Assembly: GCA_050084515.1 (NCBI GenBank)
Contig: CM114271.1
Span: 38,936,001-39,000,000, forward strand
DNA: 64,000 bases
DNA from: Blasia pusilla
Taxonomy: Eukaryota; Marchantiophyta; Marchantiopsida; Blasiales
Direction of reading: 5' to 3'
In this document: positions 12,974 through 23,285 of the stretch, in pieces
How positions within the stretch are numbered: the first letter of the stretch is position 1
Layout of the letters: each line of letters begins with the position of its first letter
Notes under the pieces: model-generated
What the model was told of the DNA's origin: nothing
The model's input: the letters and a program-made list of their open reading frames with translations, nothing else
The model's database searches: none
Position numbers and translations under genes: made by a program

Positions 12974-13654
12974 CAAGGTTGCATATGGAAATATTCCATG
13001 TCCGTGGACTTATGTCCATCCTATGGAAGGACTGTTGGATTCTCAACATCCACTTCTATGAGCACCATTAATCTGATCGGCCCCCTTGTATGAGGAGAAG
13101 CCTAGATTGATGGTTCCGACTTAGACGTCAAAGGAGTCATAGCAATATGACGTAAGTGGTTTATGGAGTAGCGTTACTATGATTATTTGATTTTCTATTA
13201 ATAGACACGATGAAAAATAGGTTAAAAACCCTAGTTTCCCGAGTAGTAAAATAGTGGGGAGGCGCATGCTAGCGCATTCTCGTATGTCGAGTTATCTCCA
13301 TTCAGGTTCCATCGAAGCTCTTGTGAGCGCACGGATGGACTAGGCCACTTTGTATCTCTAAATTTTATAAATATTTCACTGATTTCGTCACTTTCTGTTT
13401 TCTCACAAGGACTTGTCCATATGGGTCCTACCTTTCCCTTCTTTCTCATTCCCCTTAATTGCCTTCGTGTTCCATACTCCCCTCATTTCTTCCTCCCTCC
13501 ACCTCTACTCCCTTCTCCCTCATTGCTCCTCTCATCCTTTCCTAGCCTTTCATCATCGACTAAAATTGTGGGTCCTACCTCTTGGAACCCATGTCCAAAC
13601 TTATCCGTCCATGTCCGTCCTAAGGAAGGACTTGTCCATTTTTGTGCAACCATG
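12974..13654. mobile_element. hAT-type MITE, family B, inserted in family A
   Basis: It begins CAAGGTTGCATA at 12,974 and ends TTGTGCAACCATG at 13,654, between two exact copies of CCCGCCTC (12,966-12,973 and 13,655-13,662), a perfect 8-bp target duplication. The body is the reverse complement of the family B copy at 28,307-28,601, with the shared CT-rich stretch 'cctccacctctactccc'. A 375-bp solo LTR interrupts it at 13,033-13,407; without that and its 5-bp duplication the element is about 300 bp, the same size as the 28.3 kb copy. Non-autonomous. Confidence 0.88.
13033..13407. mobile_element. Solo LTR inside MITE B
   Basis: A 375-bp insert starts TGTTGGATTC and ends TTTTCTCACA, the canonical TG...CA ends of an LTR, and is flanked by AGGAC on both sides (13,028-13,032 and 13,408-13,412). 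This is the 5-bp duplication expected from retrotransposon integrase. Removing it and one AGGAC restores the continuous MITE B sequence seen at 28.3 kb. No internal retroelement sequence remains, so it is most simply a solo LTR left by recombination. Orientation is not determinable from the ends; the parent family is unknown. Confidence 0.82.
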
Positions 13655-13918
13655 CCCGCCTCGCTTGTAACGTGAATATGGGCCCAAAAGCCCGCCCTAG
13701 GTCCCCATAGGGCACACTCAAGGCCCACGGTTGGGCCGGTAGCACGAGCCTTGAGACCTTATAGTGCTAGTCGCGTGCAAGCTAGTTAAGGGCTTATAGT
13801 TGGATCCCTTCCCTGCCAAGCCCGCACCCGTTTCCACTTCCCAAGCCCGCGTGGGCCACTGAGGTGCCAAAAAAACCCAAGAGGGGGACTTGGATATGTC
13901 CATTTCCGTGCAACCTTG

Positions 13919-14639
13919 GGTCATAATCACAATTGCCTATCGATCAAGGTGACAATCAAATGATGTTTGGGTGAGCTAGTTACACGTTCAAAAATTTAGG
14001 TGTAGTGATGGTCCTCAAGGGGATACCTTGACCACATTGGCAAGTAGTGTTAGCTCACCGAAATAATTTTTGGAGGGGAATATCCATATGAAGGACATCT
14101 TGGTAGAGGATAGTCCCACAATGAGACATGTTATGGTAGGTGTCTCTTCATACGGTTTCAATACCTCTTCACCATTATATATGGGGTACAAGTGTTGACT
14201 TGTAGAGGAGTGCAAATGAGCTCATGAGGCACGTGTGGAGCCAAGCCTTTCTTCTCAAGAAGGGAAAATCAAATAATAAATATATTCCTAGAGTAGAGAT
14301 GTTGGTATCCTTGAGTACCACACCTGTTGTTTCAACTTGTATGGTAGTGTCGAGACAAGGGTGAGACTCTAGTAGATCTCTTTGGAGGAATGAGCATAGA
14401 ATTACCTCTAGTTTTGTAGGCCAGTCTACAAAGAAATTGATATCTATATATCAAGAGAGGTGAGATTGCACTACAAGTCTCACTATGCCATGTGGTGAGG
14501 TTGGTCAAGAAATATTTTGATTTTTTATCAATAGTGACAATATGTGGGTACCATCATACATAACCTACTGATATTTCATTGTTTGGGGCGCAAAATTTGG
14601 ATAGTGTTAGCACCATTCATTGAAAAAAAAGTTTATTTC
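13919..14639 (+). pseudogene. Eroded spacer/N-terminal part of the methyltransferase region
   Basis: Between the MITE nest and the recognisable methyltransferase block the sequence should hold the end of the protease and the N-terminal half of the methyltransferase. I could align only faint traces (for instance an NNFWRG-like stretch near 14,060, compare PGDFLEG in the 52 kb copy). Motif I was not found here. Frames such as 14,015-14,215 (minus) are chance frames. Confidence 0.35.
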
Positions 14640-15246
14640 TACATGGCCATGTCAAGGTTATTGATTGGTTGGTTGTTGGCTTGGTTTGCGAGATAGAAGA
14701 TTAAGCATATTTTAGGAGATCCTACGGGTATCATGGTACTTGCAAGAGAGTTAGACATGTTCTCCAATATACATTCAAGAGAATGTGTCGTTGTTAGAAG
14801 ACACTCACGCACCAGTGATGACAACTGTGCATCACATAAAACTTCTACATTAAAGATACTGAAGCAAGCTTATAATGGAATTTAAGGAGAAGTGCACTTG
14901 ATAATGGATGTTATCTTGCATCTAGGGCCAAGATCTTAGGTGATATACTATTTTTTCCTAAGCCAAAAGGATGGAGCACTTGAGGGCACCATTATCTACT
15001 TTGGTGAGTTTTAAGACATTCCATGCCTTTCGTTCGGGAGGACCACGAATTATATGGGATAACCAAATACAAGGACTAGGGCCTATTGTTGACAAGCAAA
15101 AGCACGTGATGGGTTTTCCAATGGGTATGCAAGAGGCATCACGAAGACAAGTGTTGGGTCAAAAAATAGATTTGAACTATCTCATATGGATAGTGAGCTT
15201 ACGTTTGGTTGAGCTATATCACATGCGAATGTCATCCATGGTTTAG
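14640..15246 (+). pseudogene. C-terminal half of a C5-DNA-methyltransferase, decayed
   Basis: Around 14,765-14,850 one frame reads YIQENVSLLEDT, matching YILENVPLLGDT of the 51 kb copy; ENV is conserved motif VI of cytosine-5 methyltransferases. A 91-codon open stretch at 14,971-15,246 then matches the target-recognition and C-terminal part: PLSTLVSFKTFHAFRSGGP, then VMGFPMGMQEASRRQVLGQ. The MGFP and QVLGQ motifs correspond to motifs IX/X of DNMT3-like enzymes. The segment that should hold the catalytic PCQ (near 14,660-14,700) is destroyed. It is followed after a long spacer by reverse transcriptase, which fixes the gene order of this family. Confidence 0.75.
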
Positions 15247-16838
15247 CACATTGCCTAAGTGGATTGTTGAGGCATTGACTTGGGACAAGAAGATGAGAGA
15301 TAGGCATCCATGAACTTCCTAAGACCTGATTCAAAAAGAGATTGTGAAGGCACACACAGTGGTACATGTTTTTTTTTTTTTAGATGTGGGGCATGATATG
15401 GGAGATCCAAGCACGTTGTTTATATTGAGGTATATAGGATTCTTGAGTTCTAACTAAAATTGTGTCGTGACCCTCATTACCAAATGAATGCTAAGCAAAA
15501 CATGAGAACTCTAGTGGGCTCACGTTAGGATGGTTTGTGCATTGGAGAGGTCTCTTGAAGGAGACACGAGGTGTGAGACACAAAAAAGGTTGAGCATTTC
15601 ATAAATTTATGGTTGCGACTAGGAAATCTGAATTAAACGTGAACTAAGACTTGACAGGAGTCGAGTCTAGGAAGAGTGGCTGCCAAAAAGGTGAGAATCG
15701 GATTTGGAACATGACTAGTGTTTGGGGTTTTGACTATATTTTGGACCATAACTTTGAGTCATGAGACGCGTTTGGGACAAGTAAGGTAGAGGTGGAAAGC
15801 TTATGCAAAGTCAGTTCCAATGTATCAAAGATCTCAACAAACGCACAAGCAGAGGTTGAGAAACTGCCCAAAAATAATTGTGTAGGGAGTTGGATTGAGG
15901 GCCAAAAAGAGAGACCCGAGAGTATTTTCCCAAAAGATAGGGGGAGGGCGGAGAACCCCGAAAGTACTAGTAAGGAGGAAGGTCTCAAAGAGTGCTTGGG
16001 ACTCGAACCCCACATTGGGGCGGCGCGGGGCGAACTAAGGGCACAAAATGGATCGGGAGTTTGTCCTTGGGATTCGGAACCAGAACCAAAAGTCCAATAC
16101 ATTGGATTTTTAAGTCACTTTTGGATTCCAACCCAAAAATTATTTAAGTGGATCTCAGTTAGGGGCTCATGAGAGTTCCATTGGACAGTTGGGGCCGCCA
16201 GACATGCAACCATCATTTTAGGTGCCTCGACTATCCAGAAAGTCTATCCCAAGTCTCGGAAGACTTGTTTGTGTGGGGAAGTGAGGAACTAGGAAGGTTG
16301 AGCTTGATGAAGTACTGAGTTGAGAATTGGATAAGTTGAAAGACTGATTGACCCAAACCGGACTAACGTGAGTATGTTTGGGTGTAGATTAGCAATGAAA
16401 GTATGTCCTACTGAACTTACATTTCTACAACACTAGAAATTGACGTACAAGAAGAGTAGGTGCACGAAAAACTGAATCTTCTTCCTTGAGTAAGGTCATA
16501 ATGGAGACTTGGAAGGTTGAGGTAGATCTCGAGTTAATAGGAGGAGACAGATGTCGAGTTCGATGATTCTTGAGAGGATATATGAGTTTTTTTTGTCTTC
16601 AACATGAGGGATATGGGTACTTTGAAGGATCTTGGTATATATATAGATTTGGCTAGTGATACATCAATCTTCCGTTGATCCTACAAGTACTTTGATATGG
16701 AGAGAGCCTTGATTCAGGGTAGTAGTTAAGACTTTTGAGAGGCGAGATTGGTAGAATTATTGCATGGAGAGTATGAATATGCCACAATCATGCTAGTGAA
16801 TAAGGATATGTATGGTAATTGGACATATAAGTGACTAT
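15247..16838 (+). other. Spacer of the Ty3/gypsy element before reverse transcriptase
   Basis: No domain was recognised. The part at about 16,240-16,430 is clearly homologous to about 30,165-30,372 elsewhere in the window (shared order: GGAAGACTTG-like, GAGGGGTTAGG-like, TTGACYCAAACCG, TATGTTTGGGT, GAAAGTATG). That shows this non-coding-looking stretch is an integral part of the family. A plus frame (15,792-16,172, 126 codons) and the overlapping minus frame (15,734-16,102) are open but lack motifs; they may be remnants of the pol linker. Confidence 0.5.
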
Positions 16839-17390
16839 GTGGAGATTATCGTCCTATCAACCGCCAGACGAGCTCGATGAACCAATACGCCATGCCTACT
16901 CTTTAAGAGAATTCTTATGTGATTGGGCATGCAAAGATCTTCATTACTTTAGATCTTTGTGTTGGCTATCTTCAACTTCATAGCAAGGGTGAAGACATGG
17001 AGTGCAAGGAAAAGATAAAATTTGGGGGATAAATAGGTTTGGGAGAGATTCTTTGTAGTAGTGTCAATTCTTACCAATTGGGTTGAAAAACATCCCTACA
17101 TAGTTCCATGGGGTCATGGATAGGATTTGAAGTATGTGGTTTGAAGTATGTAAGAAGTTACATTGATGATATTATCAGCTTCAATCCATAATTGAGAAGC
17201 ATGAGCGACACTTGGAGGAGATGTTTTGCCAATTGCAATTACATGGACCTGAAACTTCATCCACGCAAAAGCAGATCCTTTCAAGATCAGATTGAATACA
17301 CCCTCAAATATGCTACGCCCTATAGATGTAAGTCGAGTGTGAGCATTTCTATGATTAATGAACTTCTATCTTCAATATGTTAAGGGTTTC
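16839..17390 (+). pseudogene. Ty3/gypsy reverse transcriptase, decayed
   Basis: Successive frames give CGDYRPIN with QYAMPT (finger region, 16,839-16,905), ITLDLCVGYLQLH (motif A, TLDL with the GYxQ turn, near 16,950), YIDDIISF (the catalytic YxDD motif, 17,159-17,182) and KHERHLEEMFCQLQLHG (17,190-17,250). This order is diagnostic of Ty3/gypsy reverse transcriptase. Several stops and frameshifts separate the pieces, so no enzyme can be made. Follows the methyltransferase fragment and precedes RNase H. Confidence 0.85.
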
Positions 17391-17529
17391 AGTGTGATCG
17401 CAAAATCTTTGACCTTGTTTACTAGACTTGTTTAAATGTGGTATTACTGTATTGGGAAGATGATCATGAGCAAATTTTTTGGATTACAAGGATAGGTTGA
17501 CTTCCTCGCCTATTTTACGGAGATGTATG

Positions 17530-17740
17530 AAGGATCATCCATTCCAATTACATATGGATTGGGGTATGTTGGGTTTAGAAGTTGTGCTTATTGAAAGAGA
17601 CAACAAGTAAAAAGAATTCATTGTGCCTCATGCAATTCCATAGAAAAATATTGTAGCAGGAGAGTGTTACCTAGGAAATGTGCAAAGGGTTGGATGTGAC
17701 ACTTGGAAGTCATCTACTTCCAAATGACCATAATTCCAAT
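17530..17740 (+). pseudogene. RNase H fragment of the Ty3/gypsy element
   Basis: From 17,535 one frame reads HPFQLHMDWGMLGLEVVLIE, followed by a stop and KEFIVPHAIP. This matches the start of gypsy RNase H, where the D of the DWS-like motif is the first catalytic acid and KEY/F-V-x-x-AS follows. It is truncated and carries stops. Nothing recognisable as integrase or a 3' LTR follows, so the element is probably truncated near 17,760. Confidence 0.65.
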
Positions 17741-17760
17741 AACTAATTCCCAAGAACCAA

Positions 17761-18492
17761 CTTTACAGGTTTGTTAGCAAACATCCAGTGAGAATATCGG
17801 CCCACTATTTTATAGAGGATTTTTTACTCCGGATTGACATTCAATTTTCCATATAGGGGCTTCCCGTAGAAATACCCTAAGCCAAGTGCACAACATTCTT
17901 TTCCCATGATTAAAAAAAAAAAACAAGCATTATGGACGTGAAGACTCAAGAAATGCTCGCCCGCCCACCCACAACTTGCCAGGGCCGACTTTGGGAACAT
18001 CCCACGACACCAAGTCCCTCCCATGTGGGGAGTTGCTTCGCTCGCGCTCAATATAGTGACCGGCCCTTAACGGTGACAACAAGGAAGAGCGAGGACAGAT
18101 CTCTATAAACGACAAAAGACGTTAACCTCAGAGGCTCAGATAAAGGCGGTCTGGTCTTGGAGGTCGGTCAAAGGAAAGTAGGAAAGTACACAACAGTCGA
18201 AAAGATTTACTAGTGTTTACTTCCACTTGTGCGTACGTGTAATTGACTACCCTCCTGTCGTCGCCGCCGCTACTGCCCGAAAATGGCGCTTGTCCTCCGG
18301 CTTTGGAGGTTTGGGTGCTGTTTCCGGCTTTTGTGGGCCACCACCTCAGATGTCGGGAGGAGCTGCTGGTGGTGGCTGTGAAAGAAGGAGCTTACCATAC
18401 TTAGCTGGACTATTTATTAGGGCTGTACTGACTTGTATTCTCGTTTTAGCGAAGCTAAGCGAACGCGTTTTAGTCGTTTTCGTTGTCCAGTT
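17761..18492. other. Junction DNA, no recognised gene
   Basis: AT-rich to about 17,930, then CpG-richer to the start of the LINE fragment. The minus frames 17,824-18,051 and 17,930-18,115 have no motif. The stretch from 18,120 may be older LINE sequence or unique DNA; no homology to the upstream part of the other LINE copy (34.9-35.4 kb) was seen. Confidence 0.35.
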
Positions 18493-19202
18493 GGGGGGTG
18501 AGAGGATAGCCACTCACGATGCAGTGCGGGATATCATGTTCAATATTGCTCGGGAGAGTGGCTTCCATGTGCAGAGAGAGAGGCACTACTCCATGCGGGA
18601 TTCCCTCATTCGTGCCGATCTCTACATGACACGTGAGGCTGAGGTGGTGGTGGCGGACGTGGTAGTCACAGATCCTACGTGGGAGGCAGTGCGAGCCCAA
18701 GTGGTGGCCCAAGGGTGAATGCTACAAGGAGCGGCGGCGGCGGCGGCGGCGAAGAAGACACATATCTCTGATCGACTACACGAGGACACATCTTCATCCC
18801 CCGGCCATAGAGATGTATGGGGCTATGGGGGGAGAGGTTCGACTTCGTTCTTTACGGATGCGCCCATCATCTCCACTCGAGAAATGGGTTGTCCTTAGCT
18901 CTGCGATTCAGTATTGTAGGCGTGGTCTCCATAGCGTTAGCGTGCCCAGGCTAATGGGATTTTTGCGGCGGGCTCGGTATGGGGAGACGCCGGCGCTAGA
19001 GGCCCACTTAGTAGTAGTCATAGCTCTCTTGTTGTTGCTGATATTGTCTCTGCTTTGTTGGTGAGTTTAAAGTCGTTAGGGGGAATGCCCCCTTCTTCCT
19101 TTTCTGGTCTTGTTGTGGCCTTCAGGTTTTGACTCTTTGAGTCCCCCTCTTTTGTACTTCCGATGGGTTTTCCATCACTCGTTTTTATCGAAGTGCATCT
19201 TT
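18493..19202 (+). mobile_element. 3' fragment of a LINE (non-LTR retrotransposon)
   Basis: The first frame reads GERIATHDAVRDIMFNIARE, then ADLYMTREAEVVVADVVVTD. Both are characteristic of the C-terminal tail that follows the reverse transcriptase in a family of plant LINE-like ORF2 proteins. After a (CGG)n run the frame changes, and a last part (about 18,900-18,980) echoes the ALQRAQANGI tail seen in the other copy. The 3' non-coding tail ends TCGAAGTGCATCTT near 19,202. The segment is closely similar to 35,453-36,155, with small indels that break the frame. 5'-truncated and dead; the reverse transcriptase itself is missing. Confidence 0.8.
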
Positions 19203-20559
19203 TTGTTTTTCTAATCAATTTTGTTATTGGTCAGGTTTGCTATTCACGGTTGCACCCACTTCTGTTATCATTTTAGTGATCTTCCAACTTTGTTAGTAGC
19301 CGTTAGATGCATTCGATAATATCGAATGCATCTATTCACCATAAGATGGACGGAAATCATCATTGTGTAGAAAAAGGATTCTCTACATCCAATAATTTAT
19401 TTTTCTAAAATAATTTATTTTTCTCAATCAAAATTGAGAATTCCAAAAAACTTAATTAAAATAAATAAATGTAGACGATGGGGAAATTTAGGAAGGAGAT
19501 TTAAGAAAAATTTAAGGAGACAAGAAAAAATTTATTTAAAAAAATTATTCATGAAAAAGAATTAAATAAATAAATTTTTATAGTTATATTCCATTCTCTC
19601 CTATGCTTAATAAAGAATAATATTAAAAGAATTCAAGTGTGAAAGGCATTACACATGGCAAGCACAAATAACTTGTGAAGAAGGAGGCTAACACAAATAA
19701 TAATAAAAGTTAAGGTTATGTTGACTCTTGTTTTGGTTTATATGATTATTAATTGGTAATCCAATATTTTTGTGTAAAACCTATTTTTGAGGAAAGTAAA
19801 ATAAAGCAATTAAAAAGATAATTTTCTTCATAATTTTAGTGTGAATTCCATGAAATGATTTGGTTTTTCTCCAAACCAAGATGGTCCAATTTCTACTTCA
19901 AAAATAAATAAATAAATAAAATTTTATGTTTTATGTTACTAATATGAAATATACTCTATATTCTTAATAGAAGATGTGCTTTTTCAACAAATTTTAATTT
20001 TGGAATATCACTTCTTCAAAGAATTTACAAAAAAATATTTGGATGAGAAAAATATATTTATAGAATGAAATATTATGAGAATTAGTATATTCTATTAACA
20101 AAAGATGCCCCTTGATGAGGGTGATTTCATTGCATGACTCATAATTTATTATAAGATTTCCAAACATATCTATTTTATGAGCAAGTGCACAGCGTTTCAA
20201 ATATTATTGGAAATTTCTCATACACTATGCATTTACAATAATATCTTGAATACTATCAAGAAGATTGTATGGGCCGCCTAGAAATAACTCAAACCATTTC
20301 CACAACTCTTAGTGTAGTAAAAAAAAAACCTTGACGTCTACTACTTGCATCAAGCTATGAAATTACAAGAAAATAGCCCGTCAATATCTTTAATTATCTC
20401 AAATATATAACAATGTGTATCGTATCACCCATTTGTGCCCATCACACTTGCTGAGAATAAATAATTTGTGGCATAGCTATAGCCACAAATTCTGTACATT
20501 ACATCTAGAAATTGTGGTAGGCCATAATAAACTCAACCTTTCATGCTCTCTTTCTTTTC
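19203..20559. other. AT-rich DNA without a gene
   Basis: Very AT-rich. Around 19,315-19,345 there is a short dyad (GATGCATTCGATA and its partner TATCGAATGCATC, 13-bp arms with no spacer of note). No open frame with a motif. Confidence 0.45.
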
Positions 20560-21462
20560 CTTTAATCCTTCCCATCTAAATACCCCTAAATGCATATGTA
20601 TCCATCATGGCATGCAATGCCTCTCTCACCTGTAAGGCACCGTCCAACATGATAAAGTTTGTGGAAAAATATGTGTTAGCTAGAAGTAATAATCCTCTCT
20701 TAAATTATTTGGTTTCCATGATATTTTCCATCAACAAAGTTCTTGTCTTCACAAAAACTACCATCTTGTAAGCTTGTGAAAATATTCTCTCCATACAAGG
20801 TCAAGAGAATGTGATACATAGCATGTAAGAAAACTTTGCTTCAATTCGTTTCCATGTTTCTTGCTCATTGCTAGAGCTTTCCTTGACAAGTTGCAACACA
20901 TTCCTTTGCCTTATGTACATTATGGTCCTCTCTATGTGAGTTGCCAACCATTTAGCCATTTAGGATTCTCTCTTTGTGTCTACTAACACGATCATTATCT
21001 CGTCAGGTAGACGGAATATCATGGTGTTTTCTAAAGACTCGCTCCTCACATTGGTCCAACTATGATAATTGTGGCTCACAAGCAAAGATTGTTTAGTGTA
21101 TTATCAATTGTTTCCTTTAGATTGCCCTTTTATTTCGCTAATAGAGTGATGTGTAATGAATTGTAACTTAGACTTGAAGAACCCTTCACCTTTATTGTTG
21201 TCAATACCACTAGCTTGAGAGAATTCGGTTTTACTTTGTTGAATGGCATATCACATTCATATAAATATTTTCCCCACATGTCGTTTGCAACTTCTTTTCC
21301 TTGGAGATATAAAGAATCCCTCAAATTTTCTTGCTTCCTTCTTTTGTTGCTACTTGTAGGCGTTGGCCAAGTAACTACTTTGTATTCGTCGTGCATTTCA
21401 TATAGTGCTAGGTTTGGAACCATGTCTCTATCAAATACAAAATAAACACCATTACTTGTCAC
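20560..21462 (-). pseudogene. hAT transposase (DUF659-type) remnant
   Basis: The 110-codon frame at 21,130-21,462 reads KEVANDMWGKYLYECDMPFN, then SSLSYNSLHITLL. It corresponds to the typical plant pattern 'FWYACGIPFNVARSP ... GPSYKPPSYHELRTTLL' at the start of DUF659 in hAT-like transposases. Downstream on the same strand, in shifted frames, come AYKMVVFVKTRTLL and then ANTYFSTNFIMLDGAL, matching the 'TRFATNFIML' region between DUF659 and the hAT dimerisation domain. Stops and frameshifts abound, and neither a BED finger nor the C-terminal dimer domain was found. An autonomous relative could mobilise the hAT-type MITEs in this window, but no shared termini link them here. Confidence 0.7.
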
Positions 21463-23214
21463 TTGTAAATTTGGCTAGAATGATGTTATCTCCTCCACTT
21501 CACTCGATTGCATCACTTCCCTATCACATCGTACTATCTTAGTAGCCGATAGGTAGAGATCTATTGCGGCGATGGCATAGAGAGCCAACAGATTGTCTTG
21601 AGTATAACTTCGTCTCGAGGTGTCGAAAAAGGTTGAGGAATCAGGATAGGTCCGTTGTGTCAGAAACGTCATTTCCGACGACATTCTTGTTTTGGTCTTT
21701 GTCAGCTGGGTGACTTGTTGAGCAGGTCACACACCCTTGGTAACCTGTGCATGCAAGTTACCAAGAGGATTGCTATTTTTAAGGGAAGAGCTTGTTGGCT
21801 CTTCCCACACCTATGGAAGAGAGGAAGATGGCTTTCCCAAGAAATCTTTCTCATGTTGGGCCATTGGAGCATCTCTCTTGCTCGTGTGCTAGGTAGAAAC
21901 TAGGGTGTTGGCGTTTGGATTCCCTCATAGCGAAGGGTGGATGAGTGCCAATGTAGATTGAGGAGTAAGGTTTTAGGCCAGGTGTGCCATTTTTACTTTG
22001 ATTTTTGTTGTGGGGTCTCAATGTATATGTGTGAGTTTGTTTGGTTTATGGATGGATGAACTTGTGTATTGGGAAGATCGGTGTTGTGTGGTGTGTAGGT
22101 GTGACCAGTGATGCGGTTTTTGTAGCGATGTGTATGCGCACAACATCCCTCATTTGTCCATTTCCTACAAGTGTCTTATTTGAAGATATCATGTTGCATG
22201 CTAGGAGGGGCCTTCACACATAGCTTTTCATGATAAGTGTCCACATTTCCATCCCTTGTCTTTCATCTCTCATTTATAAAATACTCTAACATCCATGTAA
22301 AAACATGTTTGACAAAAAGTAATATGTGGGAAAAGAGGAAGTGGTTTAAGAATGTGACAGAAAAGAAAATGAGCAATTTTGTGTGAGAGAGGATGAAAAA
22401 ATGGGAAATCATATTTCTCCCTTTTTCCCCATCCACATCCATCTCCATTTACTATCATAATTCAAACAAAATTGACTAATAAGCACAAGGTAAATCTTAC
22501 ATTTGTTTCCTTAATCCTAATTTTCTTGACCCTTTCTTCAATAATCCTATCCCATTTTCAACTACCCTATCCTAACCTCTCCCTATATCTAGGGCGCTCC
22601 ACTGCCATTCACCCCCCCTTTCCCATATCCCATTTCCCCCATGGTATCACTCTCCTATGTCTTGCCCCCATCACCACTTCCCTCCTCCACCATCCTTGCT
22701 TCCTTGCTCCGCCTCCCTCATCTATGGGGAGATCTAGGGTCCTCTTCTCTTCTCCCTACCCTCACCTTACCTCCCTCCTCCCACTTTCACATGGTACATG
22801 GATGACTTGGGTTCCATTGATAATTGCGTACGGGTGCGGGATCCAATGTTTGTGCATGTCTGTTGTAAGGATTAATTTGTTCATTTTCATGCAACTTTGG
22901 ACTAATGATAGGAGAAGAATTTTGCTCTAGCAGCCAACCAAGGATAAATTTTGAAACTTGAACTGACATCTCAAATCAATGAGCATTTTTTGGTCTAGTA
23001 TCTAGGAAAAAACCAGTGTGCATCACAAACCATTGTGGACTTGTTGGTTTGCTTCCAAGAGAGATCCAAAGATCCACAAAATTAGATACTTCGAGTCTAA
23101 GATTGAAGGCAATATTCAATTCCAATGGTGAGTCACCAAGCAAGTGGACCAAGACTTTCCATTTAATTTTGCACAACACAATCGACACTCAACTCTTTTC
23201 TTTCTTTCTTGACC

Positions 23215-23217
<3 letters not shown>
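21463..23217. other. Intergenic DNA; possible faint MITE B trace
   Basis: No gene recognised. A CT-rich stretch at about 22,590-22,895 ends in 'ttcattttcatgcaactttg', which resembles the MITE B right end, but too loosely to call an element. The 152-codon plus frame 22,472-22,930 is the translation of this low-complexity tract. The minus frame 21,475-21,684 lies just upstream of the hAT remnant and may be its eroded N-terminus. Confidence 0.35.

Positions 23218-23282
<65 letters not shown>
23218..23282. repeat. (TA)n microsatellite
   Basis: About 32 uninterrupted TA units. The frame 23,016-23,321 reads through it and is an artefact. Confidence 0.97.

Positions 23283-23285
<3 letters not shown>

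Larger units (their letters stand above)
12902..13918. mobile_element. hAT-type MITE, family A, with nested insertions
   Basis: The left terminus CAAGGTTGCAC at 12,902 and the right terminus GTGCAACCTTG ending at 13,918 are perfect inverted repeats. The flanking 8-mers GTTCATAA (12,894-12,901) and GGTCATAA (13,919-13,926) match at 7 of 8 positions. An 8-bp duplication with CA-starting ends is typical of the hAT superfamily. The element's own sequence is 12,902-12,973 plus 13,663-13,918; the rest is a second MITE inserted with its own duplication. Length without the insert (336 bp) and GC-rich internal words compare well with the intact 452-bp copy at 27,163-27,614. No coding capacity. Confidence 0.85.
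11481..17760 (+). mobile_element. Decayed Ty3/gypsy element carrying a DNA methyltransferase
   Basis: Four pol landmarks lie in order on the plus strand: an aspartic-protease fragment (12.5 kb), the C-terminal half of a C5-DNA-methyltransferase (14.6-15.2 kb), reverse transcriptase (16.8-17.4 kb) and RNase H (17.5-17.7 kb). All are riddled with stops and frameshifts. The block at 12,902-13,918 is a later nested insertion. The protease and methyltransferase match, by eye, the better copy at 51.1-54.4 kb (minus), so both belong to one family, with the methyltransferase between protease and reverse transcriptase. No LTR, primer site or integrase was identified; the outer ends given are only where recognisable signal starts and stops. 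Confidence 0.75.

Noticed and set aside
15734-16172. Overlapping 122- and 126-codon frames on opposite strands
   Set aside because: They lie in the spacer of the decayed gypsy element and have no motif; composition alone explains both.
22472-22930. 152-codon plus-strand frame
   Set aside because: CT-rich low-complexity stretch; possible faint MITE B, no protein motif.
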